Source: Gonocerus acuteangulatus (taxonomy: Eukaryota > Arthropoda > Insecta > Hemiptera > Coreidae). Taken from it: DNA of 64,000 bases. Each line of letters begins with the position of its first letter. Positions within the stretch are counted from its first letter, which is position 1. The notes beneath the pieces are model-generated. The model ran no database searches, was not told the DNA's origin, and saw nothing but the letters and a program-made list of their open reading frames with translations. The stretch lies in contig OX328125.1 of NCBI GenBank assembly GCA_946811695.1, positions 99,413,143-99,477,142 on the forward strand, in the 5' to 3' direction. Below are positions 34,087 through 46,129 of the stretch, in pieces. The position numbers and the translations under genes are program-made.

Positions 34087-34678
34087 AAGTACGGTACTTA
34101 CGTACTAGTTGCACCGAGACGTTTGTCTCATTCAGGGATCCGGATCATGAAATGAGGACTCAATAGAAGTTGTGGCAATATGGCGTCCGAAAGGCCATTT
34201 ATTAATAGATATTATCAACGAGTAGGATTGACTAGAGTTTCGATATAACCTTGAGCGAGCGGAAAAGCATAGCAATTATGCCATTAACATAAGTGCTATT
34301 GGTTTCCTAGGTTATATAACATTATCAATTATGTTAATTGCATAATTTCTATGCGTTTCCGGTCGCTACGCTCGCTCAAAGTTATATCGAAACTCCAGTC
34401 AATCCAACTCGTTGGTAAAATAGATCACTGGTTTTCGGTGGAAAATGGACCGATGTGCAATTTAACATTGCTTCAAAAGAGTACTTTTTCAGTCGTTGGT
34501 AAATCCGAAATAGTCATTTTCCTAGCCAAAAAAACACTAAGAAGTGAAACAATAAATATAACTCGTAAAAAACACAGATCTGACAATAAGTGAACACAAA
34601 ACGATGACTAGAACGGAAGAAAGAACATTTGCCCATAGGAATGAACCAATAGAAACTAGTACGTAAGTACCACAAGTG
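34087..34678. mobile_element. MITE with GGTACTTACGTACTAGTT ends
   Basis: ACGGTACTTACGTACTAGTT near 34091 recurs inverted as AACTAGTACGTAAGTACCAC-like sequence near 34654-34673. It encloses about 590 bp, including the smaller foldback at 34216-34414. The superfamily is unclear and the duplication is not evident. Confidence 0.55.
34216..34414. mobile_element. 199-bp foldback with GAGCGAGCG core
   Basis: The arms are about 95 bp each. The left has GGATTGACTAGAGTTTCGAT and TTGAGCGAGCGG; the right is the complement, with TCGCTACGCTCGCTCAAAGT. It shares its core with blocks in the 32.8-33.5-kb and 58-kb elements. It lies within the larger MITE at 34.1-34.7 kb. Confidence 0.8.
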
Positions 34679-34679
34679 C

Positions 34680-36890
34680 ATAGTTAGAATAAACTAGGCA
34701 TTACAAAAGTGGCCTTAGGAAGGGCATTACCAATCCAATTTTTCGGCCGGGTAGGGAAGGCACCTTTGCATTTCCGAGCCCTTGTGGGAATCGATGCCAA
34801 AACTCTAGAAAATACTTATTCACTCAACTTCAAAACTATTGCACATGTAATACCAATTAAAGACTTAGAGCTTTCTTGGCTTCCCACCTTATTATCCAAT
34901 GTCGCTGCTAATAGGCAAGCACAGGATGCTTAAGTAGAAGAATTTGCAGGAATCAGTTTACAAGCACACTAACCAGCTCAGAGTCGACATGCAAATTCAA
35001 ACTCTTCTAAATACTTTACAAACCTATCACATTACACGCCAGTGTTCTTGTACAGTGGGTGACAATTCTTACGGACACATTATTTTATTTTCAAATATTT
35101 CAGTATAGGAAACGATATTGATTTACATCTGTGATTTACATAAGATCAACAGAGGTTTTCTGTGTGAGTTTGAGGAAATTGGAGAAACTCCCATCAGCTC
35201 GACAAGAAATTATGTTGACACTAATGAGATAAAGAGAAGCCGACACAGCTAACCTACAGGCTTAATCCCTCATTAAATCTTCAACAATAATTATACGTTT
35301 TCTTATTCTCTGGTAAATGCCATAATAAAAGTCCTTACGCGGGAATAAATAAATTATTTCAATCGTTTTTATAGAGACTTTAGTACGCGCAAATGACTAC
35401 ATTCCGGATACCACGATCCCCCAAAAGTTTTCCAAATATTTTGGAAAGTTTATGAAACTCCAAAATTTATATTTATATGAGTAACCAAAATTTCTGAGTA
35501 CGCAATCCGAAAGTTAGTATTATCCACATAAACACATCATAAACAGTTTTAAATATTGCCTTAAAAATGGTTTCATAAGGTTTCCTACGTTAGAAAACCT
35601 ACAAAACTTGTACTTTCAAACTTTCGTCATCGGGTCGATTCTATAAGCGCGTTTTCTCGTTTGGAAGGAGGGAGAAAAACATATAATTTTTGGCAATAAA
35701 CAAACGACATTTTAAAAGACTTTGTTCCAACTTTATTTGTGAATAAAATAAATTCACTTAAACTTTTTAAGTTTTTCTATCCAATGAAGAATAACTACCA
35801 TTCATAAATGCGCCAAACTTAAAAAAAATGTCAGCATGCATATGTTTTCAAGGATTTATGTTTGATCGGGATGGGGTTTTCTGTTAATTTGTCTTGATGG
35901 ACATATGTTTTTTTTCCTAGTATACATTTTAATTATGTGCAAGAAAAATAAAATACGTCCGCTTGCAACACATTTACTAATTAACTCCAACTATGTATGT
36001 GTTATGGAAAAATTAGAAAGAAGAAAACTTGATACTGCAATCTTGTTGATAGACACCAAGGCCGATAAAATGAATTCCAGTAGGTAAGAATAGGATCGGA
36101 GTAAAAAAGGCTGCAATTAAGAAAGGAGTAGAATGAAATTGGCGGGAATCGGATAGAAAAGGCGGGCTGTCATTAAAACTCTTTCCGAGGTTGGTGATAA
36201 TTACATCGATTAGTAGAATCGACAGTATCCTTCGAAGGAGTGTTGCTCAAGACAAGGCAGGTACTTAGATACAATCTTTCATGGAATGCTAGAAGAGACA
36301 CTAAAAGTCCTGAAGGAAATATTTGGACCTTTCAGTAGACAGACGACATAAACAATGTATTTTCATGTGTCAAAGTTTATCCACTCTACAATTACAATGT
36401 GTTATGAGCTTTCTGATTTATTTTTATGGCGATCATAAATTATGGTCATGATTATCTAAAGATTTTCATAGAACGAATAATACTGCAGCAGGCGACGTAC
36501 AAGGAGATGTGCTGGGCAGCTCTTATTCCATATTTTCAAAATCTACTTCAGTATTTATCATGCATTCTTTCATCATTAATTATAGAAAAATTATGACAAA
36601 TTAAATCCTGACCTGCAAGAAATGCATCATATCAGAGTTTTGTTGTTTTGGAGAAGCCAAAGCCGATACGTAACTTAGAAATATTTATAAAAAAAATGTT
36701 CTAGAAGTTCGATTTATACAAAATCGTAAGCTCTGCTATTTTTTCGAGCGAATATCGCCGAAAAAACTTCTTTTTTTTTTTTTTTTTGGCTTGAATTGTG
36801 TTTGAGAACACATCTTCATCTTTAGACAAAGTATTACCATCATTACAAGACCATTTTTCTCGATGGTAGAGCGCGTATACATATATAATA
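34680..36890. other. No gene recognised; faint HINE-like block
   Basis: About 35540-35650 distantly resembles the HINE family B interior (GCCTTAAAAATGGTTTCATA, then an AAAACCTACAAAAC-like word). A second faint match lies at 36650-36760. Nothing else is identifiable. A T run lies at about 36771-36788. Confidence 0.4.
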
Positions 36891-36892
36891 TT

Positions 36893-37057
36893 TGGGGCAG
36901 GATTTGCTCATTGGTAGAGCATTTGAGTCATATTTTTGAGAAACTGAGTCCCAGTCCCTAGGCCCACCCAGCCTTTAATTAAATTTATGTGGACCTTCAA
37001 TGACGAAACATAAGCGGCCGGAGCGTAGTACTGACCAAACTATCTGCCTAGTGAGCA
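36893..37057 (+). mobile_element. tRNA-derived SINE, family 2
   Basis: The head GATTTGCTCATTGGTAGAGC resembles a tRNA D-arm/A-box. The B-box is poor. The tail GCGGCCGGAGCGTAGTACTG, then GACCAAACTATCTGCCTAGT, matches the minus-strand copy at 7.1 kb. Confidence 0.7.
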
Positions 37058-37540
37058 GTGTGATCAATAATCAGAGACTTCTGTAGTATCCATACAACAC
37101 CCAAATTTGAACGACTTTGTTTTTAGTGATCTATACGTTGCGAAACATTGACATGTTGTGACGTAACCGAGTTCGTCCATTTGACGGGGTGAAATTTCCT
37201 ACTCGTATTTAACTCTTCGTTTGCTTATCTTCAATATTGTCGTTTTCTTTATGTAAATTATTATATTGTGAATATTTATGGGGCAGAAGTTACAATAGTG
37301 AATGAATGAATATCACGACTACATTGAGCGAGAGAGGTCTTCATTCTGAATGAGAGGAATAAATGAAAAGGTCACTTTTACTCTCGGCCTCAGGGAGGTA
37401 AAAGTAAAATTAAAAGTCGTAGGAAATGGATTAAGGTTGTCTTAACGAGAATCGTGATTCTCCGGTCGATTCCTCTACTAATTAATCTCCTGAAAAAGGA
37501 CAATAGAGCGGCAAGAAACCTTTACAGGCTCTCGGGTCTT

Positions 37541-38130
37541 GTAGTCAAACAAATGTCACGAAGCTATTACTAAGCACTCGCTTTCCAAATGCAATGTCAA
37601 CCGCCGAGGGCCCTACCGCGTTCAGTAGACGGCCCACGTCCGGTCAGAGGACTTAAGCAACGTAGAGGATGGGTGACCGACTGGCAAAATCACATTCCAT
37701 TGGCATTATAAATCGGTGTAAACAAGATTCAAAGGAATGTCAAGGAGCAATTACTAAACATCAGCTTTACAACTTCAATGTGAACCACCGGATGTCAGAC
37801 CGCGTTCAGTAGACAGTTCTCGTCCCGTCAGAGGAGTCAAACAACCTCGAGGACGGGTGACCGACTGGAAAAAAAAACACATTCCATTGATTTTATAAAT
37901 GCGTGGCAAACTCAAATATGAGTCAACTAAATGTCGCGTAGCAATTAGTAATCATTAGTTTTACATCTACTTCGTAAGCCGACAGTGGTCCAAACCACGT
38001 TAAATTCACCTGTTCCCGTAAATACCTGGATGGGCGACCGCCGGGAAAAATTACAAGCCGTTGGCATTATACGTGGACGTAAATAGTAGTCGACTTTTCG
38101 CAAATTACCGCTTATTAATAATCTAATGTC
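37541..38130 (+). repeat. Tandem array of 5S rRNA-like units with spacers
   Basis: Three successive 5S-like segments lie at 37596-37710, 37782-37897 and 37976-38071, with periods of about 186 and 194 bp. Recognisable 5S blocks are ACTTAAGCAACGTAGAGGAT, GGGTGACCGACTGG and a GGCATTATA-like 3' end. The roughly 75-bp spacers are also homologous: AATGTCACGAAGCTATTACT, AATGTCAAGGAGCAATTACT, AATGTCGCGTAGCAATTAGT. The units are too diverged to give working 5S rRNA. This is a decayed 5S-rDNA-like cluster or a satellite derived from one. Confidence 0.75.
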
Positions 38131-38566
38131 GGGTGGGGTTTACAAGAAACTCTAACTCCTACTGGATCATTGCTGTAACATTGACAGAATAAATTACATA
38201 CGTATTAGTAAAAATCATTGTATTAATGAAATTGGTTATTACTATTATTAATAGAAACATATATACAGATTTAAAGAACAGAATAATAAAAACAGAAAAC
38301 AATATAATATATTGTTTACTGTTTTTTATGAGCATATATAAAAAATGTTTTATATAAGCTTGTATTATTATATGCTCATATAAATCATTTTTTATGGGAA
38401 TATAAAGTAACAAACATTTCTTTTTAAAATGCAAAAGTATTTTTCATTTGCCAAATAAAAAAATTTGCACATCAGGAATCTCTTATAATATTTTTTTGAG
38501 CTGGAGGAGGCTAAATTCAATTCAAAATGTATAATGAGGTGCAGTTTATTAGCCGTCGAGGTGATA

Positions 38567-38863
38567 AGAAGTCAGGGTATAGTTGGGTTCGGCCAAGAAT
38601 AGCAATCAGATTTTCGTAAAAATGTATATTTTGAACGTTTTGACAGCCTTTTGCAGCAATGAATGCTTAGGGGACGGAGGAAGACCATTAAGGTGAGCAT
38701 CGTAGAAATGCAGTCCTATATTTTCATCATAGTTGCTTAACTAATATTTTTGGCATATTTTTCATCCTCTTGGCATGCCAAAACGTTCAAAATATGCATT
38801 ATTCCAAAAATCTGACTGTTCTTCTTAGCCGTATTACAACTGGACCTTGATTTCTAACAATGT
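38567..38863. mobile_element. MITE-like inverted repeat (~75-bp arms)
   Basis: The left arm contains ATGTATATTTTGAACGTTTT near 38621. The right arm contains the complement AAAACGTTCAAAATATGCAT near 38780. Similarity extends outward through the CAATCAGATTTT / AAAATCTGACTG blocks to AAGTCAGGGTATAGTTG. No duplication is evident. The frame at 38159-38434, just upstream, is AT-rich and not a gene. Confidence 0.65.
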
Positions 38864-38869
38864 ATATAT

Positions 38870-40160
38870 GAGAGCCAAATCTAAACATTATGTTTTTTGA
38901 CTAGAGGTTGAAAGAAGGAAAAGTTGAACCAGGATCTTCCATTTTATAGAAACTTTCAACGCATTTGAGTATACACGGTTGCTTAGGAATGTTTAATTCA
39001 CATTGCTCCATGAAATTGTAAATGCGCCTTTCTGTGTGGAAACATGTGGATGATCATATCTAATGTGCAAATGACGTGGTAATCTTCACACGCCCTAAAT
39101 GCTTCTGCAATCATTGCATACAAGGCGTTTGCTGTGCTTTTAAATCTTTAATCAGATACAATCCTCGATACATGAGTATCAGAACGAAACTTCAATCACG
39201 CCGTGGATGAAACACGATCCGGCTCAAAGGCTAATAACGTTTCTACCGCATGATGCAACGCATGAAGCACAACGTCAGAATCAGCACCGAAAGAGCGGAA
39301 GTGAAAACATGACCTTTCGTCCTTAGGATGTGTTGTACCTTCACTCCGAAGGCTGAATATGTATCGACACGAACGTCCGACAGCCGGGATGCGGTGTATA
39401 CAAATAGCTCGCCGTTCTCTCACGTCAACCGTTTCACTTAAGACGGGCCGTGTCGCTTTCGTCCTTATCTCGGCTGCAGTATCGGTGCAGTCTGACAGAA
39501 ACGGAGTATAATTGCACCTCAGAGAATGTTTGCAAAATAGGACTCGAAGCGTAATTCAGGAAAGTTGTAAGGAATGCATGAGGAGAGCTATAGGCTGATA
39601 ATCTGAGGTATTTCGGATTTTCTCGAACTCCATTAACCTCTTTATAGCCAAAGACTTTCACCTCCAGGATATCACAATTAGATCAAAACCCAAGCTACTG
39701 TGGAATGTTGGCAGGGAAATATGTATTAATGCGAAGGGGCCTCTCATAATTTGTGTAGGGCGCATAATTCCCGAGTTATCAGCGCGCTCTAACTTAAGTC
39801 GAGATGCTAAAAGAAAAAGAAAAGAAGGACAAATTGACACATTTTTACACCATTTATAGTTCCTCCGCTATTCGTTTGGACACCTTGACCAAAGAGACTA
39901 TTGGACTTCAGCTTGGTAATTAATAAAATGGAGATTCAAATACACATTTATCTGATGTCAAATATTCATGTAATTTTAAACTCTGAAAGAGGTATTGGTA
40001 TTAGGATATTGATTTATTAACCACCCGTGACTCGTATACAATGAATTAAATTAAACAAAAATTAATTAATTTTTAGGAAAAAAATAGGCAATCATCATTT
40101 AATTATTAATGATTCATTTATGTATTAATTCCATTGGATCTATGACGATGCCCCTTTTTA
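38870..40160. other. No gene recognised
   Basis: Three consecutive minus-strand frames (39196-39423, 39434-39661, 39658-39840) lie in less AT-rich DNA but carry no motif that I recognise and show no common frame. Confidence 0.4.
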
Positions 40161-40171
40161 TGTATTATAAT

Positions 40172-40957
40172 TAGAGCCCGGAAGTTAGGCAAAATGCCTT
40201 TTTTATCTGAATGGATATATTCAAGAATCAGATAGAAATAAATGTTTTCGTGCATTTAGGACCTGGAGCGACAATTTTTATTTTCCTTTTTTGGCGTCCG
40301 TTGCCTATTTTTGCCTTTTTTGCTTGTTATGCAATTTTTTCTGCGATTTAAACATTTCAAAAAGCACATATTGAATTTCCGTTCATCGAAGACAAAAAAG
40401 GTTGCTCAAATTACAAATTGCCGTCACAAATATCTATTCGAAAGCTTATTTTCCCAACCCATGGACTTAACCTCTGTAAATAACAGAACTTTCCTTAGTA
40501 GAAGGAATGCACAGGCATAATGAATAGCAGGAAAGAGAGAGGATGAGAGAAGTACGTCTCCTTCCTCACACCCCTTTTGCTGTGACAATGCGTAATTACC
40601 TGGTATTCCGGACTTCGAAATGACAAGATAATGCAGAGGAAGTTTTGCCATGATGATAAACATTTTTTCTGAGAAGGTCTATGGCTTAGTATGGCACGCC
40701 GGGTAACAGCTTGTTGGTAATAAAGAAATGAATGTAGGTATGAATAGGGTTTAAGGACGAAGAACGTCAAAGTTTACCATCGTCTTGAGAATGAGTATTT
40801 AAAATACATTTTTTCATCATTAATGAGTAAGGTTCCTCTTTGCCTTCAATCCTAATAAATGCCTATTTTAATTACAATTCTGCCTATTTTCAATATTTTA
40901 AGTGCCTTTTTGCCTGCCTATTTCCCGCAAAAATAAATGCCTAACTTCCGGGATCTA
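40172..40957. mobile_element. Non-autonomous hAT element with GGAAGTTAGGCA ends
   Basis: 786 bp. The TIRs TAGAGCCCGGAAGTTAGGCA and (inverted) TAGATCCCGGAAGTTAGGCA differ at one of 20 positions. Perfect 8-bp target duplication ATTATAAT at 40164-40171 and 40958-40965. Subterminal regions repeat a GCCT(A/T)TTTTTGCC word at both ends, probably transposase sites. No hAT dimerisation domain or other transposase motif is visible in the interior frames. Confidence 0.94.
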
Positions 40958-41211
40958 ATTATAATAATAATAATTTTTCAAAATTAAAATCATGTATTTT
41001 CATCATGACCAACGGCCATGAGTAGAATATTCCTAGCAAATATCGGAGGAGGAAATGAAGACTTCAAGAGATGCAAATGTGTCGAAATGTTAAGCGGGAT
41101 GCATAAGTGAAGGGAGTTCTAAACGTCGTGAGTTAGGGCTCCTTTTGAGTGCTGCCGCGATGTAGGCGACACGAAAATCGGCCACCTCAAATATGCGCTG
41201 ACTTAAAGAAG

Positions 41212-41764
41212 ACTATAGCCCTTTCAGATAGACGGAAACATTCATGAACTATAACTTTGTCTGCTCAAATAAATGGCACATTTGGAGGAACAGAATGTGG
41301 CCTATATTCATAGTAAAGTAAAATTTCCCTCTGTTATAACTGGGTGGTGTTTATTGTCTTCAGGCTTCGTTTTGTCTAAGTTTTGATAAACATTAACCAC
41401 CATCCCCCTTGCCAGACCTCTCAAAGCCTACCCTGGTCCTAAACAAAACCTACAGACTGAGACATATAACTTGTCACATGGCAATGGGCAGGTAGTGGAA
41501 GGTGTTGGCACCTCCAGTCAATGACGGTCTTGCTAGGCTTCCATTCATACCTATCCTAGTCCCTAGGAAGAGTAACTGCTGGAAGGGTTGTAGAACTGGC
41601 AAGTCGAGCCCCCTCTAATCTTTCCCCAACTGACAAGTTATATTTCTTACACTCTAATAGCGTTTCACGTAAAGTGTAGTTCATTAAACGGCTTTGCAAA
41701 TATTTCGGTCATGCGTTTGCGCAGGCGCGATGGAACTTTTCCGTCTATCTGAACGAGTTATAGT
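41212..41764. mobile_element. MITE with TTCAGATAGACGGAAA ends
   Basis: The left end is ACTATAGCCCTTTCAGATAG. The right end is the inverted TTTTCCGTCTATCTGAACGA, then GTTATAGT. There are about 28 bp of TIR and about 550 bp in total, with no coding frame. A lone end of the same family lies at 57.08 kb. Confidence 0.75.
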
Positions 41765-41769
41765 ACAAG

Positions 41770-42960
41770 AGAATGCCAGCAGGAAGACAAGAGCGATTAA
41801 TTTCACAGCAAATTCATAAGAAGGTAAAGAACTTCCTCCAAAATGAGGATGTCATCATCAGACAATGCTTCATTAAAAAGTCAACGTTTAGCTCTAATTA
41901 AGGACAAACATCAAAACCTACATGACCAAAAGCAATGTCTAGTTTAAGGACCACCAAATACCATCTGGCGGCAGTAAATAATTTCACCGCCAACGAAAGT
42001 AGGTAAAATACCTACCGAACGGAGATGACCTTCAAATCGCTAACACGATCTAGACTTCGGATGAAAAGTAGATCCAGATTTAACTTGTTAATGACGCCAT
42101 GTTTTCACTGCTTCCACCCCCACACTTTCGTTTCTTAAACCATTTTTTTCCCTCCCCCGCCGAGCCTTATCATCCATCCGACGTGCCGTATTAACCTACA
42201 TTTCAACGCTCGACCGCTTCGTGATACACCAATTAGTCAGCTAAATGATTTAATTCACTTTCCAATTCAATAAAACGCGTCGGCCATAAGGTATTAATTG
42301 TAAAACTACACGCCAGATGCTCTGCTGGTAAAACTCAGCCGCGAATAATTTCGGTAAATTTGCACCTCTTGAACTGCCTAAGGAAAACACGGCGATAAAG
42401 CAAGTCTGAATCTAGGTGAAGATCCGCTACACAGCTGGTAATCAGCTGACAACTCCCAATCATACCTTGACATTGATTGGCCCTCTTCAGGTACTTCCCT
42501 CTAGGTGCTTTCAATGAATTACACACCATTAACAATCTATTTTGGCAGATTTATTAGCTGAATTTTGTTTGCCTGCGATTTCTCTCTTCAAAATCAGCAG
42601 GAAGTTATAACTCTTCCCACAAAATATTGTTGCATGATATTCGAAAAATAGCCTTAGGCCATTTTTTGATAAGCCAACCAGTTCCATGAAACTCTTGACT
42701 TATTGATTCGTTTCGAATTTCTGCAGTGTTCAGTTAATAGATTTATTTGTTGTGATTATATCAATACATTTATTATATTTTGACTTATTTAATTAATAGA
42801 TATTCTTCTGAAAAATCTTGACCATTTTTGTGCCGTTTTGGGATGCCTCTAGCCAGTTGGCTTATCCATCTCCATCCTTCCGCGGGCAACTACATGCTTG
42901 GCAAGTTTTACCCCGGGCTTGTCCTAGTCTGAAGTCTCAGTCGTCATATGACAAGTCAAA
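41770..42960. other. No gene recognised
   Basis: Mostly unique-looking sequence. Short frames show no family signature. Confidence 0.45.
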
Positions 42961-42975
42961 AAAAAAAAAAAAAAA

Positions 42976-43232
42976 AATCAATATGACAACCACATGTCAT
43001 ATTGATTTTCGTCCATGATATTCCTAGGATTTCGGTATTCTTTGCCAGTTTCAATTGAAAGTCGGGGCAAGATAGTCCCAAGCAACATTTTTAACAAAAC
43101 TTAACTGTAGCTGCTATACGTTGGATATTATGTGGGACTATCAGTTGAAATGGGCAACAGATGAAGATACATGCAGAGCAGTTTGTAGCCATCATCATAG
43201 ACTGATAGGCCCACATAATATCTAACGTATAG
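42976..43232. repeat. Two small palindromes
   Basis: ATCAATATGACA and TGTCATATTGAT around 42977-43006 form a 12-bp stem directly after an A run. Separately, CTATACGTTGGATATTATGT near 43112 pairs with ACATAATATCTAACGTATAG near 43213. This gives a stem of about 30 bp with a spacer near 65 bp, like a tiny foldback element. Confidence 0.75.
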
Positions 43233-43435
43233 TAACTTCGGTTGGTTGTTTGGCACTATTTTTCCCCGCCCCTTCAATTATTAAATAAGCTAAAGGCGGA
43301 AGCTCATAAAATTTTAGCACGATATTTAAAAGTTATTTATTGGTATATTATTTTAATAATTTTGTATTGCATTTGAACAGGGTTCGCTGCGATTGTAAGC
43401 CAATATATTAAACACTCACATCTTATTCATTTTTT

Positions 43436-43588
43436 TTACGGCGCACAGACATCTGGGCCATTAACGCCAACGTCACAGCAGAAGGGATTTTTCTCAAAGG
43501 GGCCTGAAAGAAGAAAAATCCATGCTACAGGTGGGACTCGAACCCTCGTCTCCTGCATGAGAATTCAAGGCGTTAGCCACTAGATATT
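43436..43588 (-). mobile_element. tRNA-derived SINE, family 3 (minus strand)
   Basis: The reverse strand reads TAGTGGCTAACGCCTTGAAT (A-box), then GAGGGTTCGAGTCCCACCTG (clear B-box). A body follows with GGATTTTTCTTC and GCGTTAATGGCCCAGATGTC. No acceptor-stem pairing fits, and the body runs on well beyond a tRNA, so it is a SINE. Confidence 0.75.
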
Positions 43589-43589
43589 C

Positions 43590-44810
43590 ATTATTATTAT
43601 CATTATTTATATAATTTTTACCAATGAACACGCTTCAATTATAGGGATTTAATTCACAAAAGAAAAACACAGCACACAAAACAGTGCTCCATGGGTTTCT
43701 AGTTACTATATACAGAAATTAGATCGTTATTCTGACCACATAGAATAGATTTGACCAATAGATTAGAATATGTGATGTGCATTGTCTAAATTGTATATAC
43801 AGTCGTGTCTGAAATACAAAACGATGATGTTCGGTTGCCCCAGTTCTGATTGTGGTCTGCATCCACTACGGGTACCTGTACTCTCCAAAATAGAAACGAA
43901 CGTAATAATTAGGAGCTTAGTCCCATACATGTTACACGAATCCACAAACAAATCAAATCAAACAAAGAGCTCTTTCATTCTCGGTACATCGATTTTCAAT
44001 CTTTGGTTATTACAATCAATCCATTGTATAAATTTAGGTAAGATTTACGTGTAATGACTCCGGACCAGAGGTTCTGTTCGACATATCGATGTTCGACACA
44101 TCGGGAGTAAGCCTGCAGTTGATCGCCCAGGGAAAACCTATCTATCCACACTACTACGCCTGACACCTACATACATCTGCGACAAGAGTTCGTGTCAGCT
44201 CCGACGGTTGACTCTTCCCACATTTCGAGAGAAGAAACTTTCCCCATTGAGACTGGAAGTAGCGCCACCCGTTGTGTCGACAGAGTGAGGGACGTGCGAC
44301 GTCTCCACGGACGTGAAGGCCTTTCTGGACATCGGCGTAGACTTTTCTAGGATGCGATTTCGAGCCGAACTACGTAGTGACGGGAAATTAGTTTGACATT
44401 TCGTTTATACTACATACAATGTTTTGGGGATTTTATTGTTATTATTTAAATAACAATGGGCCGGGAGGCCCACAAAAATACTGTGTTGACAAGTTTGTTT
44501 ATTTTTGTGCCCATATTAGTTTAATTCATTCAGTTTTACTGTTTTACGTTCATCAGACGAACCTGTGCCACTCTTCTTTTTCATGCCCCTCCGACCGATT
44601 TTTCAATCAAAACGTTTGTTGTCATTAGTAACGGACTTCTTGAAGCCACATAAACCTGATCTTGTCAAAATTGAACATACCACAATAAACGAATGTTACA
44701 ATGTCCACAGACCACAACAAATACTTTTTTCAACCGATGTTTATTTCCATCAATGTCTAATAATCAACATTTAAATGTTCTTGGTAGCCCCTTCTGAATT
44801 TTTGGACCAA
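43590..44810. other. No gene recognised
   Basis: AT-rich sequence with frames of 62-90 codons on both strands. None has a recognisable domain. Confidence 0.4.
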
Positions 44811-45134
44811 CCGTAAAATGGGTTCACATTAGTGCAGTGAGGTGAAATTGGTACAAACCTATACTGCTTGGATAATTTCCTTTAACTAATACCAAAGGGT
44901 CGAATATTCACCTGATACCAAAGGGCCGAACTGTGCTCAAAGAGTGCGAACAGACAAATATTTATTCATATCAATTTCAACGTCCATCATAGATAACTCA
45001 GAATCTTAGCTATAGGATACAACCCTTTAAAAGACAAATATATATTTGTTTGTTTGCTCTCTCAGACAAATATATAAGCAGTATAGATGTGTACCAATTT
45101 CACATCACTGCACTAATGTGACCCCATTTTACAG
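44811..45134. mobile_element. MITE with GTAAAATGGG ends
   Basis: The left end CCGTAAAATGGGTTCACATT and the right end (inverted) CTGTAAAATGGGGTCACATT start arms of about 55 bp, extending through GTGCAGTGA(G/T)GTGAAATTGG. A second inner inverted pair around ACAAATAT and ATATTTGT folds the middle. The duplication is unclear and there is no coding content. Confidence 0.85.
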
Positions 45135-45175
45135 TATATAATTATGTTTTTGTTGTTTGCAATATAGGAGAATAT

Positions 45176-45384
45176 TTGTGGCCCAGTGGCCTTAGGTGTT
45201 AGGGCGTGACCACTCCGTGCCTAAGGTCGTGCGTTCGATTTCAACTAGGGATGATAGCTTTTATTTCGTAATAAGAAATGTCATCAGCCCTATACTGGTT
45301 AGAAACGAGTGGTAACCCATAGAAGCCCCGTTCTAAAGATCTCTGTTATTTTTGAGTGGGCGTTAAAATTTAAATAATTAGACA
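45176..45384 (+). mobile_element. tRNA-derived SINE, family 1
   Basis: The head GTGGCCCAGTGGCCTTAGGT and B-box GTTCGATTTC are followed by the family body (CATCAGCCCTATACTGGTTA, GTGGTAACCCATAGAAGCCC). The tail GGGCGTTAAAATTTAAATAA is the same end as the copy at 11.3 kb. Confidence 0.85.
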
Positions 45385-45467
45385 GGTTTATATTAGAATA
45401 CATGCTTTATAAATTAAGGGCATCAATATTGCCAACACACATTTCTCGTAGAATACACCAGTCCTCG

Positions 45468-45592
45468 TTTGATCACCAATGATAATGGTTGGATGGGTGA
45501 CCGCCAAGAAAAAACCACTAGGCATTATCAAAGAGTGACAATCTGTTGCTATGCCGTCAGCCTAGAGATTGATACGCCAGAAAATTTATAAA
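45468..45592 (+). mobile_element. 5S rRNA-derived SINE, decayed copy
   Basis: Partial 5S similarity (TGATCACCAATGATAATGGT, TGGATGGGTGACCGCC), then the tail region GGCATTATCAAAGAGTGACA and a GATTGATACGCC end. Truncated and diverged. Confidence 0.65.
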
Positions 45593-46129
45593 TAACCTAA
45601 ATTTCTTAGATTTAGGATTAGGATTTGTTTTGACAAGGGCGATAAACAGTATAGCTAAATTTCTTAGAACTTTTCCTCTTGCGTTGATTATTATAGTTCA
45701 AGTTTCCTAAGACGGTGTACTTACTTATATAATGTCCTACTTGCTTATTACATCAGACTTCGGATGATGGGCACTATACTTTCTGTATTTCAACTAAAAA
45801 TAAGTTGGATAAGAAGAAATCTAATAAAAACAAAAAGAAACGACATTTTAATGAAGTTACAGGCGTCACAGAAAATTGAAAAAAAGAGCTTCAGCTAAGA
45901 CAGTATTCACTTTCAGCTTTCGAATATTATGTAATGCGACAACTATTCTACTAATTGTTCAAGAGCATAGACAATGAAGGTAAAATAAAAAATGTCAAAA
46001 AGTGACGTGTGATAATGTAGGGGGGGGGGGGGTGACGCAGCCATAATAGACCGGCCGCAAGCTGGCTCATTGGAAGCGATGAGTGGATGAAGGAGACACC
46101 GGTACAATGGGAGAAAGTTCAGTTCTAAT

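Noticed and set aside
37541..38130. CRISPR-like array (repeats separated by spacers)
   Set aside because: Units are ~115 bp and 5S-like, and the 'spacers' are homologous to each other; the DNA is eukaryotic.
39196..39840. Three adjacent minus-strand frames as exons of one gene
   Set aside because: They are in different frames with stops between, without clear splice sites or domain similarity.
43515..43588. Possible tRNA gene on the minus strand
   Set aside because: Good B-box but no acceptor-stem pairing; a SINE body follows.
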